Positions 15,596 to 22,181 of a stretch of DNA of 64,000 nt are shown here, piece by piece. Every line of letters begins with the position of its first letter. Positions within the stretch are counted from its first letter, which is position 1. The stretch is taken from positions 2,170,001 to 2,234,000 of the forward strand of contig NZ_CP017774.1 in NCBI RefSeq assembly GCF_001857965.1, in the 5' to 3' direction. The DNA is from Flavobacterium commune (GTDB lineage Bacteria; Bacteroidota; Bacteroidia; Flavobacteriales; Flavobacteriaceae). Made by a program: the position numbers and the translations under genes. The notes under the pieces were generated by a model. It was not told the DNA's origin. It searched no databases and saw nothing but the letters and a program-made list of their open reading frames with translations.

Positions 15596-17305
15596 TTATA
15601 GTAATAATTTTGCCCCTAAGGCTATTGCCGAACCTATAGTTACTATCGTGCTTAGGTTGGATTTTTTCTCGGCAGCTGCTCCGGTGTTTGTCCCTGTTGA
15701 AGTTCCGGTAGTTCCATTTGTCTGAGTAGCTTTTGCTGCTTGTGGTGAAACAACTTGGTAAGTGTCAAAAGTTACTTTTCCTTTTCCTGAAGCCCATCTC
15801 CAAAGTTTATCGCTTTCTCTTGAACCTTTACCCGGAAATGGCAGTCTAGGCAGTTCCATGGTTTTTTTACCGTTAGGTACAAGCGTAAATCCTTGGTTTT
15901 TAAATTGCTCTAGTGTTTCATTTCTAAAATTGATTATAGCTTTTGCTACAAGGGCGTGTCCTTTTTTAGTACAAGAGGCGTAATTTCTTCTTTTAGGGTC
16001 AATCGCATCCTGATAATAATTTTCCGTAATTGTTAGGAATTTTTCAAGATTATCAGTATTCGAAATTTTATAAATTCCTGACCATTCTTGCATAAAAGGA
16101 AAATCAACCTGCATATCTTTTTTTGCAATAGATTCACTAAAGCTAGAACCCCAGCAGGATAAATCGAATCCGTTAGCAAATACTGCCCCGAAAGTTTTAT
16201 CTATGGGAATTAGTTTAGAAACAGAACTTAAAACTGCTCCGTAATCCCCTGAAACAACTCCGGTAACTCCATCTTTAAGACTAGATGTAATCTCTGTTAA
16301 TGGTTTCCCGTCAATCGAAAATCCTTTTGTTAATTCAGTTGTCCATCCGCCAGACCCCTGAGCAACGTTAATCATTGTTGAAACTGTTCCGGTTGTAGGG
16401 ATACTGTAACTCATAGAACCATAAGTACCACCCGCAGCTGTCAACGAAGAAACGCTTTCAATAACTCCTAAACCTTGTTGCGGTGTAGTCGCTAATGCTT
16501 TTCTAAGGATTTCGCCCATGTTTGGGTCAATACGGTTTTCAATATTCCATTTTACCATTGCAAGCATACGGCTAGTGACTTCTCTCGAAATGCCGTTAGC
16601 TTCCAAAACATTTAAGAAACTGTGAAAGTTTTTGATTGTGTTGGATAATACTGCCGGACTTCCTAAACCAGTGCTTTTTATTGGTGTACCCTGACAGGCA
16701 CAACCTAAGCCGTTGAATGCTTCATAGCCTGTAAACGGTGCTGCTAAACCTATGTGTTTCATAATATGATCGTGTTTTTTAGTGAAACTCACTTCTTTAT
16801 TATTGTGGGTTGTGGCATCAATGGTGTAGTAGTTGTTTCCGTTAGGGACTATTACGTACACATGAGACCACTCTCCCGGCATGATTCCTGCTTGCTGTAT
16901 CATCCTGAACGAATGCGGGATTTGCAAGTTTTGGAGAATTGTACTGGCTAAAATGGAGTAAGTCTTGCAATCAAAACCTGTTTTCCTGAAATGCCATGCA
17001 GCACTGGGAGAATACAGTTTTTGCATTTCGCCATCCAGTTTGTATTGAAAGTGCCAGTACAGAAAACTGTAAATATTGTTTACCGTTTGTTGTAGTGTGC
17101 CAGCTTTCAAAATAGGAGCAACTTTACTCATTTGGTAAGCGTATTTATTAGCCCATAGAGCCATAAAACGCAAAGTGTCGTAAGTAGTAGAGTTGTCCTT
17201 TTTTTTGTCAAACTTGTAACCTACACCTTTGTAAGCGGGAATAAGTCTTTCAAACTCTTGTCCTAACTTTAGCGGGCGATACAATTGACTGTCAACTAGA
17301 TTCAT
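15596..17305 (-). CDS. Transglutaminase-like cysteine protease fold protein with C-terminal span, 569 aa
   Basis: Starting at MNLVDSQLYRPL, residues about 75-165 form a transglutaminase-like domain: Cys113 in GFDCKTYS, His148 in EWSHVYV and Asp163 in YTIDATT give the catalytic triad order. A long middle region of unknown fold follows, and the last 20 residues (TIVTIGSAIALGAKLLL) form a membrane segment. It is the first gene of the late operon. Such domains occur as peptidases or cross-linkers in virion entry proteins; the true substrate is unknown. The ATG at 17305 is preferred to a GTG 26 codons earlier. Confidence 0.75.
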   Translation of the reverse strand: MNLVDSQLYRPLKLGQEFERLIPAYKGVGYKFDKKKDNSTTYDTLRFMALWANKYAYQMSKVAPILKAGTLQQTVNNIYSFLYWHFQYKLDGEMQKLYSPSAAWHFRKTGFDCKTYSILASTILQNLQIPHSFRMIQQAGIMPGEWSHVYVIVPNGNNYYTIDATTHNNKEVSFTKKHDHIMKHIGLAAPFTGYEAFNGLGCACQGTPIKSTGLGSPAVLSNTIKNFHSFLNVLEANGISREVTSRMLAMVKWNIENRIDPNMGEILRKALATTPQQGLGVIESVSSLTAAGGTYGSMSYSIPTTGTVSTMINVAQGSGGWTTELTKGFSIDGKPLTEITSSLKDGVTGVVSGDYGAVLSSVSKLIPIDKTFGAVFANGFDLSCWGSSFSESIAKKDMQVDFPFMQEWSGIYKISNTDNLEKFLTITENYYQDAIDPKRRNYASCTKKGHALVAKAIINFRNETLEQFKNQGFTLVPNGKKTMELPRLPFPGKGSRESDKLWRWASGKGKVTFDTYQVVSPQAAKATQTNGTTGTSTGTNTGAAAEKKSNLSTIVTIGSAIALGAKLLL

Positions 17306-17470
17306 ACTTATTCCGTTTTGCTGTTTTGGATTAGTTAGCAAGAAAGGTGTTGTGATTTTGTACTTTTGAAATACTACACACACGCTACCTTATTCTTGCT
17401 TAATTAACTAACTCAAAACAAATCCTATGAAATGAATGTCAAAGGTTGTGGAGTTTGTTTTTTTACTCGT

Positions 17471-17560
17471 TGGATTCTGTAGGATTGGGTTAGATTCGGT
17501 TAGATTTTGTAAGTTGTTGTATCATTTTGTAAGATTCGGTCGGATTTTGTCGGATTTTGG
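17471..17560. repeat. Nine phased 10-bp direct repeats
   Basis: Nine back-to-back decamers with plus-strand consensus nnGATTYKGT run without gaps: for example TGGATTCTGT, TAGATTCGGT, CGGATTTTGT. Units 5 and 6 are the most diverged. The 10-bp period places each unit on the same DNA face. The array ends one base before the -33 element of the promoter for the gene at 17617 and lies 165 bases upstream of the late operon start. It could bind a multimeric regulator or act as iterons. Confidence 0.85.
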
Positions 17561-17561
17561 T

Positions 17562-17593
17562 TTGTGAAAATTGCAAGTATTTGACTATTTTTG
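17562..17593 (+). promoter_or_regulatory. Bacteroidota-type promoter for 17617 gene
   Basis: TTG at 17562-17564 and TATTTTTG at 17586-17593 match the -33/-7 consensus TTG / TAnnTTTG with 21-bp spacing. Transcription should start near 17600, inside the leader motif copy. Confidence 0.65.
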
Positions 17594-17597
17594 AAAA

Positions 17598-17608
17598 ACC
17601 ATTAAACC
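17598..17608 (+). promoter_or_regulatory. Leader motif on the plus strand, copy 12
   Basis: ACCATTAAACC (first base of the 12-mer is A instead of C) lies 8 bases before the ATG at 17617. It shows that the motif follows gene orientation rather than one strand. Confidence 0.75.
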
Positions 17609-17616
17609 ACCGTTCT

Positions 17617-17829
17617 ATGACTGCTAAAAAACTGTTGCAACCGAAAAGAAAAGCCGAATTACAAAATTTATTACAAGGTTTTGGACGTGAAACCGTAAGA
17701 AAAGAAGTTATTAGTGTTGTAATGGAACTCCGAAAAGTTCCACTTAAGGAGGCGCAGAACATTAAAACTATTTTTCCTGCCGAAGTAAAAGAGATTTTGA
17801 ACCGCTTTGATTATGAGATTGAAGCGTAA
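17617..17829 (+). CDS. Small hypothetical protein, 70 aa
   Basis: The ATG at 17617 is chosen because it follows a good promoter and a leader motif copy. The protein (MTAKKLLQPKRKAELQNLLQ...) is basic and helical, with a possible helix-turn-helix around GFGRETVRKEVISVVMELRK. It is divergent from the late operon and next to the phased repeats, so a regulatory role is conceivable. No family recognised. Confidence 0.65.
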   Translation: MTAKKLLQPKRKAELQNLLQGFGRETVRKEVISVVMELRKVPLKEAQNIKTIFPAEVKEILNRFDYEIEA

Positions 17830-18007
17830 ATAAAACACCGGATTAGGTATTTTTTTTAATTAAATGTTAATTCTATTTTAATATCTTAAAAAAATATAGT
17901 TAAATTCTCAATATATTGTCGTTAGGAACTTATAAATGATTATATTCGTTAGAGTTACAATGTTAAATTGTATTGTATATCTTCAAACAAATTGAATGAT
18001 TTTATAC

Positions 18008-18029
18008 TATTTTGTTATATAACAAAATA
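18008..18029. promoter_or_regulatory. 22-bp perfect palindrome
   Basis: The sequence centred on GTTATATAAC and flanked by ATTTT/AAAAT is a perfect 22-bp palindrome in the AT-rich region upstream of the gene at 18120. A regulator binding site is likely. Confidence 0.55.
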
Positions 18030-18036
18030 TTATAGT

Positions 18037-18054
18037 GTTATCAATTTTGATAAC
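18037..18054. promoter_or_regulatory. 18-bp perfect inverted repeat
   Basis: GTTATCAA-TT-TTGATAAC lies 7 bases after the 22-bp palindrome and shares the GTTAT/ATAAC arms. Probably a second operator for the 18120 gene. The rest of 17830-18119 is AT-rich non-coding sequence with nothing else I can name. Confidence 0.55.
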
Positions 18055-18119
18055 TTAAAACTGTTGTATTGATGGGGTGTTATAATATATATTTGTTCAC
18101 TTTTATTAAAATAATTATC

Positions 18120-18359
18120 ATGGAAAATAAAAATTTAAAATTGGAAACTGGATTTCTGTTTGATAAAACAGGTTTTTGGAAAGGAGTCGGTTCTATTTTT
18201 AGTTTGTATGGAGATTATTATGAGTTTAATTCTTCACGTACAGCTGAAGAAGCCGATCAAAAAGCACTACAATCTGATTGGGAAAATGTTGGAGAAGATT
18301 TAAGAACCGCTGAGAGGCAATTTAAAGAAAAGCATTCAAAAGAACTTTGTCTTAAATAG
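18120..18359 (+). CDS. Hypothetical protein, 79 aa
   Basis: The ATG at 18120 (MENKNLKLETGFLFDKTGFW) is preferred over upstream in-frame starts that run into the palindrome region. The protein is soluble, rich in Glu, Lys and aromatic residues. It shares an operon with the DUF2335 gene 4 bases downstream. No family recognised. Confidence 0.65.
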   Translation: MENKNLKLETGFLFDKTGFWKGVGSIFSLYGDYYEFNSSRTAEEADQKALQSDWENVGEDLRTAERQFKEKHSKELCLK

Positions 18360-18363
18360 CGAT

Positions 18364-18855
18364 ATGTCTACAAAAAAAAACAAACCAACTAAACAAGAAG
18401 TAAAAACTAATGTATCTTCAGATTTAATTCATGTACAACACGAATTAGAAGAAATTAATCCAACTGTTTTTAAGGGTATACCTGTAGAACAAAAAGAAGA
18501 GATTGTAAAAACTATTGTAAGTTTTAAACATCATTCAGGACCATTACCTGATCCTGAAACTTTAACTCAATATAACCAAATTATAACTGACGGTGCTAAT
18601 AGGATAATGCTTATGGCAGAAAAACAACAAAACCATAGGATTGAATTAGAAAAACAGGCAGTTACTTCACAATTAAGTCAATCTAAAAAAGGTCAGATAT
18701 TTGGGTTTATAATAACTTTATTGATTGTGGGTTGTGGTACTTATTTAGCAGTTAATGGACATGAGAAAACAGGTATTGTTTTGATAGGTACAACTTTAGT
18801 CGCGCTAGCAGGTATATTTGTTTTAGGAAAGTTTAAAAAAGAAAAATCAACATAA
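18364..18855 (+). CDS. DUF2335 membrane protein, 163 aa
   Basis: HSGPLPDPETLTQYNQIITD followed by GANRIMLMAEKQQNHRIELE is the DUF2335 signature. Two spans follow (FGFIITLLIVGCGTYLAV and TGIVLIGTTLVALAGIFVLG), with a short basic tail. The family is frequent in prophages and mobile elements but has no known function. Expression together with the 79-aa protein, away from the lytic operons, suggests use during lysogeny. Confidence 0.85.
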   Translation: MSTKKNKPTKQEVKTNVSSDLIHVQHELEEINPTVFKGIPVEQKEEIVKTIVSFKHHSGPLPDPETLTQYNQIITDGANRIMLMAEKQQNHRIELEKQAVTSQLSQSKKGQIFGFIITLLIVGCGTYLAVNGHEKTGIVLIGTTLVALAGIFVLGKFKKEKST

Positions 18856-18881
18856 AAAACCACCTGAAAAGGTGGTTTTTT
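18854..18881. terminator. Bidirectional terminator
   Basis: Perfect stem AAAAAACCACC/GGTGGTTTTTT with loop TGAAAA, between the convergent DUF2335 gene and the early operon. Confidence 0.85.
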
Positions 18882-18883
18882 AT

Positions 18884-19054
18884 TTAATAAATTTCAACGT
18901 CAATAATTTCGGATGTTGATTCTTCATCTACAAAAGGGTTGTTTTGGGATAGACCGCCAAAACCTATTTGGAAGCGAATAAAATCTTTTAATTGTTCTTC
19001 TGTAAAATTTGTTCCGGTTGTGTTTACTGTTATTTCAAATGTGAATGTTGCCAT
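18884..19054 (-). CDS. Small acidic protein, 56 aa
   Basis: Reading back from the ATG at 19052-19054 gives MATFTFEITVNTTGTNFTEE and ends EIIDVEIY, 56 residues. It is acidic, with a beta-type N-terminus. It is the last gene of the early operon, just before a strong terminator. No family recognised. Confidence 0.6.
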   Translation of the reverse strand: MATFTFEITVNTTGTNFTEEQLKDFIRFQIGFGGLSQNNPFVDEESTSEIIDVEIY

Positions 19055-19063
19055 AGTTTTTTA

Positions 19064-19546
19064 TTAGTAATTAATATTAGGATTCCAACAAATTATTTGT
19101 CCTTTGAATGGGAGTACATTAAACCAATCTTCAAAATCTTCATGGCTCAGACCGTCATTATTTGCTATTTTTGTTTCTTTTTGAAATGACAGGCATTTGT
19201 TTTTTATCATGATACATTTGCTTTCGTCTATTTCAATATCCCAAGTTTCTAAAACTTCTGTATCGGGAGCAATGATAATTTGCTTTGATCGATACGGTGT
19301 ACCGCTCCAGACTCTAGGACTAAACAGATCACCTTTTTTAAATCGGTTTCCTGCTCTTATAGTATGTCCTTTTGGATTTAAAAGATACCCAATTTTAGAA
19401 ACATTTATGTAATCATCTTCGAGTAGTTCTGTATTTAGCATTTCTATACCACGATTCGCCCAAAATTTAGCAACAAATTCTGTAACTTCTCCTGCTTTCG
19501 GGTGGTATTTTGGGAATTGTCTTGAAAACATTAATACTTTAGCCAT
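19064..19546 (-). CDS. ASCH/PUA-like phage protein, 160 aa
   Basis: The start MAKVLMFSRQFPKYHPKAGE is chosen because it has the conserved N-terminus. KGHTIRAGNRFKKGDLFSPR followed by VWSGTPYRSKQ is the ASCH-type pattern (basic residues on a small beta barrel) common in Bacteroidota phages. Such domains bind nucleic acid or modified nucleosides; the target is unknown here. The stop lies 9 bases before the 56-aa gene. Confidence 0.6.
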   Translation of the reverse strand: MAKVLMFSRQFPKYHPKAGEVTEFVAKFWANRGIEMLNTELLEDDYINVSKIGYLLNPKGHTIRAGNRFKKGDLFSPRVWSGTPYRSKQIIIAPDTEVLETWDIEIDESKCIMIKNKCLSFQKETKIANNDGLSHEDFEDWFNVLPFKGQIICWNPNINY

Positions 19547-19548
19547 AG

Positions 19549-19740
19549 TTATTGATTTGGATAACAAATTTTCTTTAAATCTTTTTCTACATTACTTTCG
19601 TCTTGCTTAATGTTTTTAGCAAGTTCAGGCTGATGTTTTTCAAGGCAAGGTTCGCACCACCAAATACCGTTAACACCTTTTTCGTTTACACGTTGCAATG
19701 GTGTTTCCATTACTGACGTTCCGCATTTGTTACATTCCAT
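19549..19740 (-). CDS. Zinc-ribbon protein, 63 aa
   Basis: CNKC at residues 3-6 and CEPC at about 30-33 form a four-cysteine zinc site, followed by a charged helical tail. A small nucleic-acid-binding or adaptor protein is likely. It is tightly packed between its neighbours in the early operon. Confidence 0.65.
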   Translation of the reverse strand: MECNKCGTSVMETPLQRVNEKGVNGIWWCEPCLEKHQPELAKNIKQDESNVEKDLKKICYPNQ

Positions 19741-19741
19741 A

Positions 19742-19951
19742 TTATTGACTTTCTAATCGTTCGATTTTTCGTTGTTTGATTTCTATAATTCTGTTAAGCC
19801 GTGCAACATCTTGTTTTAGTTCGTAGTATTGATCTAAGGAGAAAAACAAGATTTCGGGAACGGTTTTTATTTTTTGTTCCTGCTGGACTTGTTCGAGTTG
19901 TGTACGTTGTTTAGGCGTAAAACTTCGTATGTAAGTGCTTTTTTTTATCAT
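19742..19951 (-). CDS. Hypothetical coiled-coil protein, 69 aa
   Basis: Starts MIKKSTYIRSFTPKQRTQLE and ends in a heptad-rich helix (VARLNRIIEIKQRKIERLES). It overlaps the upstream stop by ATGA. Probably a small DNA-associated or regulatory protein; no family recognised. Confidence 0.6.
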   Translation of the reverse strand: MIKKSTYIRSFTPKQRTQLEQVQQEQKIKTVPEILFFSLDQYYELKQDVARLNRIIEIKQRKIERLESQ

Positions 19952-20304
19952 AGATTTTCCATTTCAGCGTCAGAAGCTTTTTTAATTCGATCAATGTAGC
20001 CTTGAATGCCTTTTACAGTGTTTTGATTTCTTGGATAATCATATCTGTTTTTTAAAGCTGAATCTAATTGATGCTGGTAGCCCTCACGAATTGCCCAACG
20101 GTATTGAAGTATTAAATCAGCAGTAAGTAAACGCCTATCGGTGGTTACTTTATCAACTTTTTCTAACGCTACAGTCATGTACCAATCATATTCCTCTTTA
20201 ATATAAACTTTTTCTACTGGAAGTTTTAGAGTAATTGTTTCTTTTAATGTAAAACGAGTTTCTCTTTCTCGTTTGTAAACTTCATTTTCTTTTACTGTTT
20301 CCAT
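19948..20304 (-). CDS. Hypothetical protein, 118 aa
   Basis: Highly charged soluble protein (METVKENEVYKRERETRFTL...) with no membrane segment or known motif. It is translationally coupled to the next gene through an ATGA overlap. A 90-base gap with ACGT-type repeats precedes its start. Confidence 0.6.
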   Translation of the reverse strand: METVKENEVYKRERETRFTLKETITLKLPVEKVYIKEEYDWYMTVALEKVDKVTTDRRLLTADLILQYRWAIREGYQHQLDSALKNRYDYPRNQNTVKGIQGYIDRIKKASDAEMENL

Positions 20305-20349
20305 GTTATTTTTATAAAATGTTATTGATTTGTAGATTTTTTAATAGTA

Positions 20350-20397
20350 TGCACGTGTTTTTTACGTGAATCACGTTAGCGTTTAACGTTGACGTTA
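20350..20397. repeat. Cluster of ACGT-core repeats
   Basis: The gap between two early genes contains CACGTG, TACGTG, CACGTT, AACGTT and GACGTT within 48 bases, including the arms GCACGTG/TTACGTGAA. It may be an operator or attenuator-like site for the downstream genes. Confidence 0.4.
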
Positions 20398-20736
20398 TAC
20401 CATTGCTTTTAGTTGTTCGTCCAGTAGGAGACTAAGTTTTAGCATCACATTGGCTGTATAAGGCGAACGTTGTACTCTGGTCCAATAGCAGCATTTTAAT
20501 AAAACGGCTGCCTGACTGGCTGAAAATGAAATCGTGTATTGCGTTTTATCAGTTTCAAGTTTGTTCCGGAGAAAGAAAAACAAGGAATGCGCAATATCTA
20601 ATGTCATTATAGCATTCAAAAAGTCTTTTCGTAGATCATCAGGAGAAATGTTTTTAGCATACATTTCCAGTTCAAAGTGTATTGCTTCTAGCTGGCTGTA
20701 ATCTACTTTTGTGATAGTTACTTTATTGCGAATCAT
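20395..20736 (-). CDS. Hypothetical protein, 113 aa
   Basis: Mostly helical by composition (YSQLEAIHFELEMYAKNISP, FLRNKLETDKTQYTI, LKLSLLLDEQLKAMV). No family recognised. It stops 1 base before the region of ACGT repeats and begins 2 bases after the DUF2786 gene, so it belongs to the early operon. Confidence 0.6.
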   Translation of the reverse strand: MIRNKVTITKVDYSQLEAIHFELEMYAKNISPDDLRKDFLNAIMTLDIAHSLFFFLRNKLETDKTQYTISFSASQAAVLLKCCYWTRVQRSPYTANVMLKLSLLLDEQLKAMV

Positions 20737-20738
20737 GG

Positions 20739-21458
20739 TTAAGCATTTAAAACAAATTGATTAGCATCATCACAGGATTCTATTCCTTGAATTAAATCGA
20801 TTTTTTTACCTTGTTCTATACCATCTTCAAAAGCTACTTTTTCACCTTTCAATTCTTTTGTTTTTTGTTTGTGTATTTTAAAATTGAGATCAATAAATTC
20901 GTTTTTTACTTTTTCTCTTTTTTCAATTACCATTAAGCCATAGGATTCAGGGATGTTAGATTGACGTTCCTTGTACATCTCTTTCATTTTGCAAACAACT
21001 TCTATCAAAAAGCCTTTAATAAAACTTGATAATAGAGTTTTTCCGTGATGGTAACGCTTAAGATATTTGTAATTTGTAGATTTTGAATATTTTACTTTCT
21101 CTAATAGACAAGTTTTTGTTATCAAATGATAGAAGTAACCACACAATGCTACATCTTGTTCGTGTCCGAAAAAAGTAATTTTACTTTTCGTGTAATAATG
21201 TTCGCAATCAAATAAATGTGCTAAATCTGCATAGAAAATTGATAAATCATAACCACTTTTAGTGAGTTCGAATTGTTCCAAAATACACTTGTTTATTAAT
21301 TCGTTATCTTTTAAATCGTGTTCAGAAATAAAAAAATCTGTCATTAATTGGTTAGCTTTTTTTAATGCTGATTGCATTTCCTCTTTGGTTGCGCCATTAT
21401 CAATTGTTTTAGATAGTAATGCTTTTATTTTGTCTTTAATCTTATCTGTATTTTTCAT
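20739..21458 (-). CDS. DUF2786 protein, 239 aa
   Basis: The N-terminus DKIKALLSKTIDNGATKEEM...ALKKANQLMTDFFI matches DUF2786, a short helical domain seen in phage and plasmid proteins. The middle contains CEHYYTKSKITFFGHEQDVAL, a pattern of the companion domain that usually follows. The ATG at 21458 is preferred to a GTG two codons earlier. The biochemical role of the family is unknown; early-operon position suggests DNA metabolism or host takeover. Confidence 0.75.
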   Translation of the reverse strand: MKNTDKIKDKIKALLSKTIDNGATKEEMQSALKKANQLMTDFFISEHDLKDNELINKCILEQFELTKSGYDLSIFYADLAHLFDCEHYYTKSKITFFGHEQDVALCGYFYHLITKTCLLEKVKYSKSTNYKYLKRYHHGKTLLSSFIKGFLIEVVCKMKEMYKERQSNIPESYGLMVIEKREKVKNEFIDLNFKIHKQKTKELKGEKVAFEDGIEQGKKIDLIQGIESCDDANQFVLNA

Positions 21459-21472
21459 AACCACATGAATTT

Positions 21473-21697
21473 TTACCGTTTAATTTCATAATACAAAGTT
21501 CCATTTTCGTAAAACTGAATGACTTGCACACGTTTTGCAGCATCCTGATTTTGAAACCGCCTAAGCATTCCGTTTACTATATTTTGACTGGGTTTAGCGT
21601 TTTGAGTAATAGGAGAGTACCAGGTTATATTCTTTTCTTTTGGAGGCATTAAAGCGACCATTTTAATTTTGCTTTTTTCTCTTTGAAATACTGGCAT
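21473..21697 (-). CDS. Hypothetical protein, 74 aa
   Basis: Basic soluble protein (MPVFQREKSKIKMVALMPPK...) with a beta-type C-terminus VQVIQFYENGTLYYEIKR. It overlaps the upstream membrane protein gene by 35 bases. No family recognised. Confidence 0.5.
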   Translation of the reverse strand: MPVFQREKSKIKMVALMPPKEKNITWYSPITQNAKPSQNIVNGMLRRFQNQDAAKRVQVIQFYENGTLYYEIKR

Positions 21698-22001
21698 AAT
21701 TCGGGTTTTTAAGGTTCTTAATCGCTGTTTTAGTTTCCTGCTTTAATTTCTTGTAATCCAGTGCTGCACGATGAGAGTTTTCAGCATAGATTACAATGTT
21801 TCCCAGTTCAAAAGAGTAGGGTTTTTTGCCTTCGGATTCCTGCTTTTTGATAAAGGCTTTTTTGTCGATTTCGTTTTGCACTTTTATTTTAGCAATATGC
21901 CAATAGCGAACGAGTACGTTCCATTTTAAGCACCAAATGATAAACAAAACAGTGGTGATTGTGAAAAATCCTGAGATAAAAAATAATAGGTCTAAGTACA
22001 T
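21663..22001 (-). CDS. Single-span membrane protein, 112 aa
   Basis: One N-terminal span (LLFFISGFFTITTVLFIIWCL, residues about 4-24) with a long charged cytoplasmic helix rich in Lys and Glu. The leader motif directly abuts its ATG. Function unknown. Confidence 0.65.
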   Translation of the reverse strand: MYLDLLFFISGFFTITTVLFIIWCLKWNVLVRYWHIAKIKVQNEIDKKAFIKKQESEGKKPYSFELGNIVIYAENSHRAALDYKKLKQETKTAIKNLKNPNYASISKRKKQN

Positions 22002-22013
22002 GGTTTAATGGTG
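22002..22013 (-). promoter_or_regulatory. CACCATTAAACC leader motif, copy 7
   Basis: Exact minus-strand copy with zero spacing to the ATG at 21999-22001, the only copy without a spacer. Confidence 0.8.
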
Positions 22014-22035
22014 TTTAAGGTTGTTTTTTTTTAAG

Positions 22036-22179
22036 CTAGAATATTATTATTCCAAAAATAATTACTAATGCTGTTCTTGATGATGATTCCCATTCTCCGG
22101 GATTAAAATTCCATTCATAAAAAGATAAAATGAGATATAAAAACAAAAGTGTTTTGGCTAATTCTAAGATTTTTTTCAT
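22036..22179 (-). CDS. Very small membrane protein, 47 aa
   Basis: Reading back from 22177-22179 gives MKKILELAKTLLFLYLILSF then YEWNFNPGEWESSSRTALVI and IFGIIIF. Two hydrophobic segments flank a short polar loop. The stop is at 22036-22038. It lies between the winged-helix gene and the 112-aa protein. Small size makes this less certain. Confidence 0.45.
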   Translation of the reverse strand: MKKILELAKTLLFLYLILSFYEWNFNPGEWESSSRTALVIIFGIIIF

Positions 22180-22181
22180 AG

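Noticed and set aside
17471..17560. Repeat array as a CRISPR
   Set aside because: Units are 10 bp and directly adjacent, with no unique spacers and no cas genes in the window.
17490..17762. Minus-strand 90-aa reading frame opposite the 17617 gene
   Set aside because: It runs antisense through the promoter, the leader motif and part of the phased repeats, and its Cys/Ser/Phe-rich sequence looks like a shadow.
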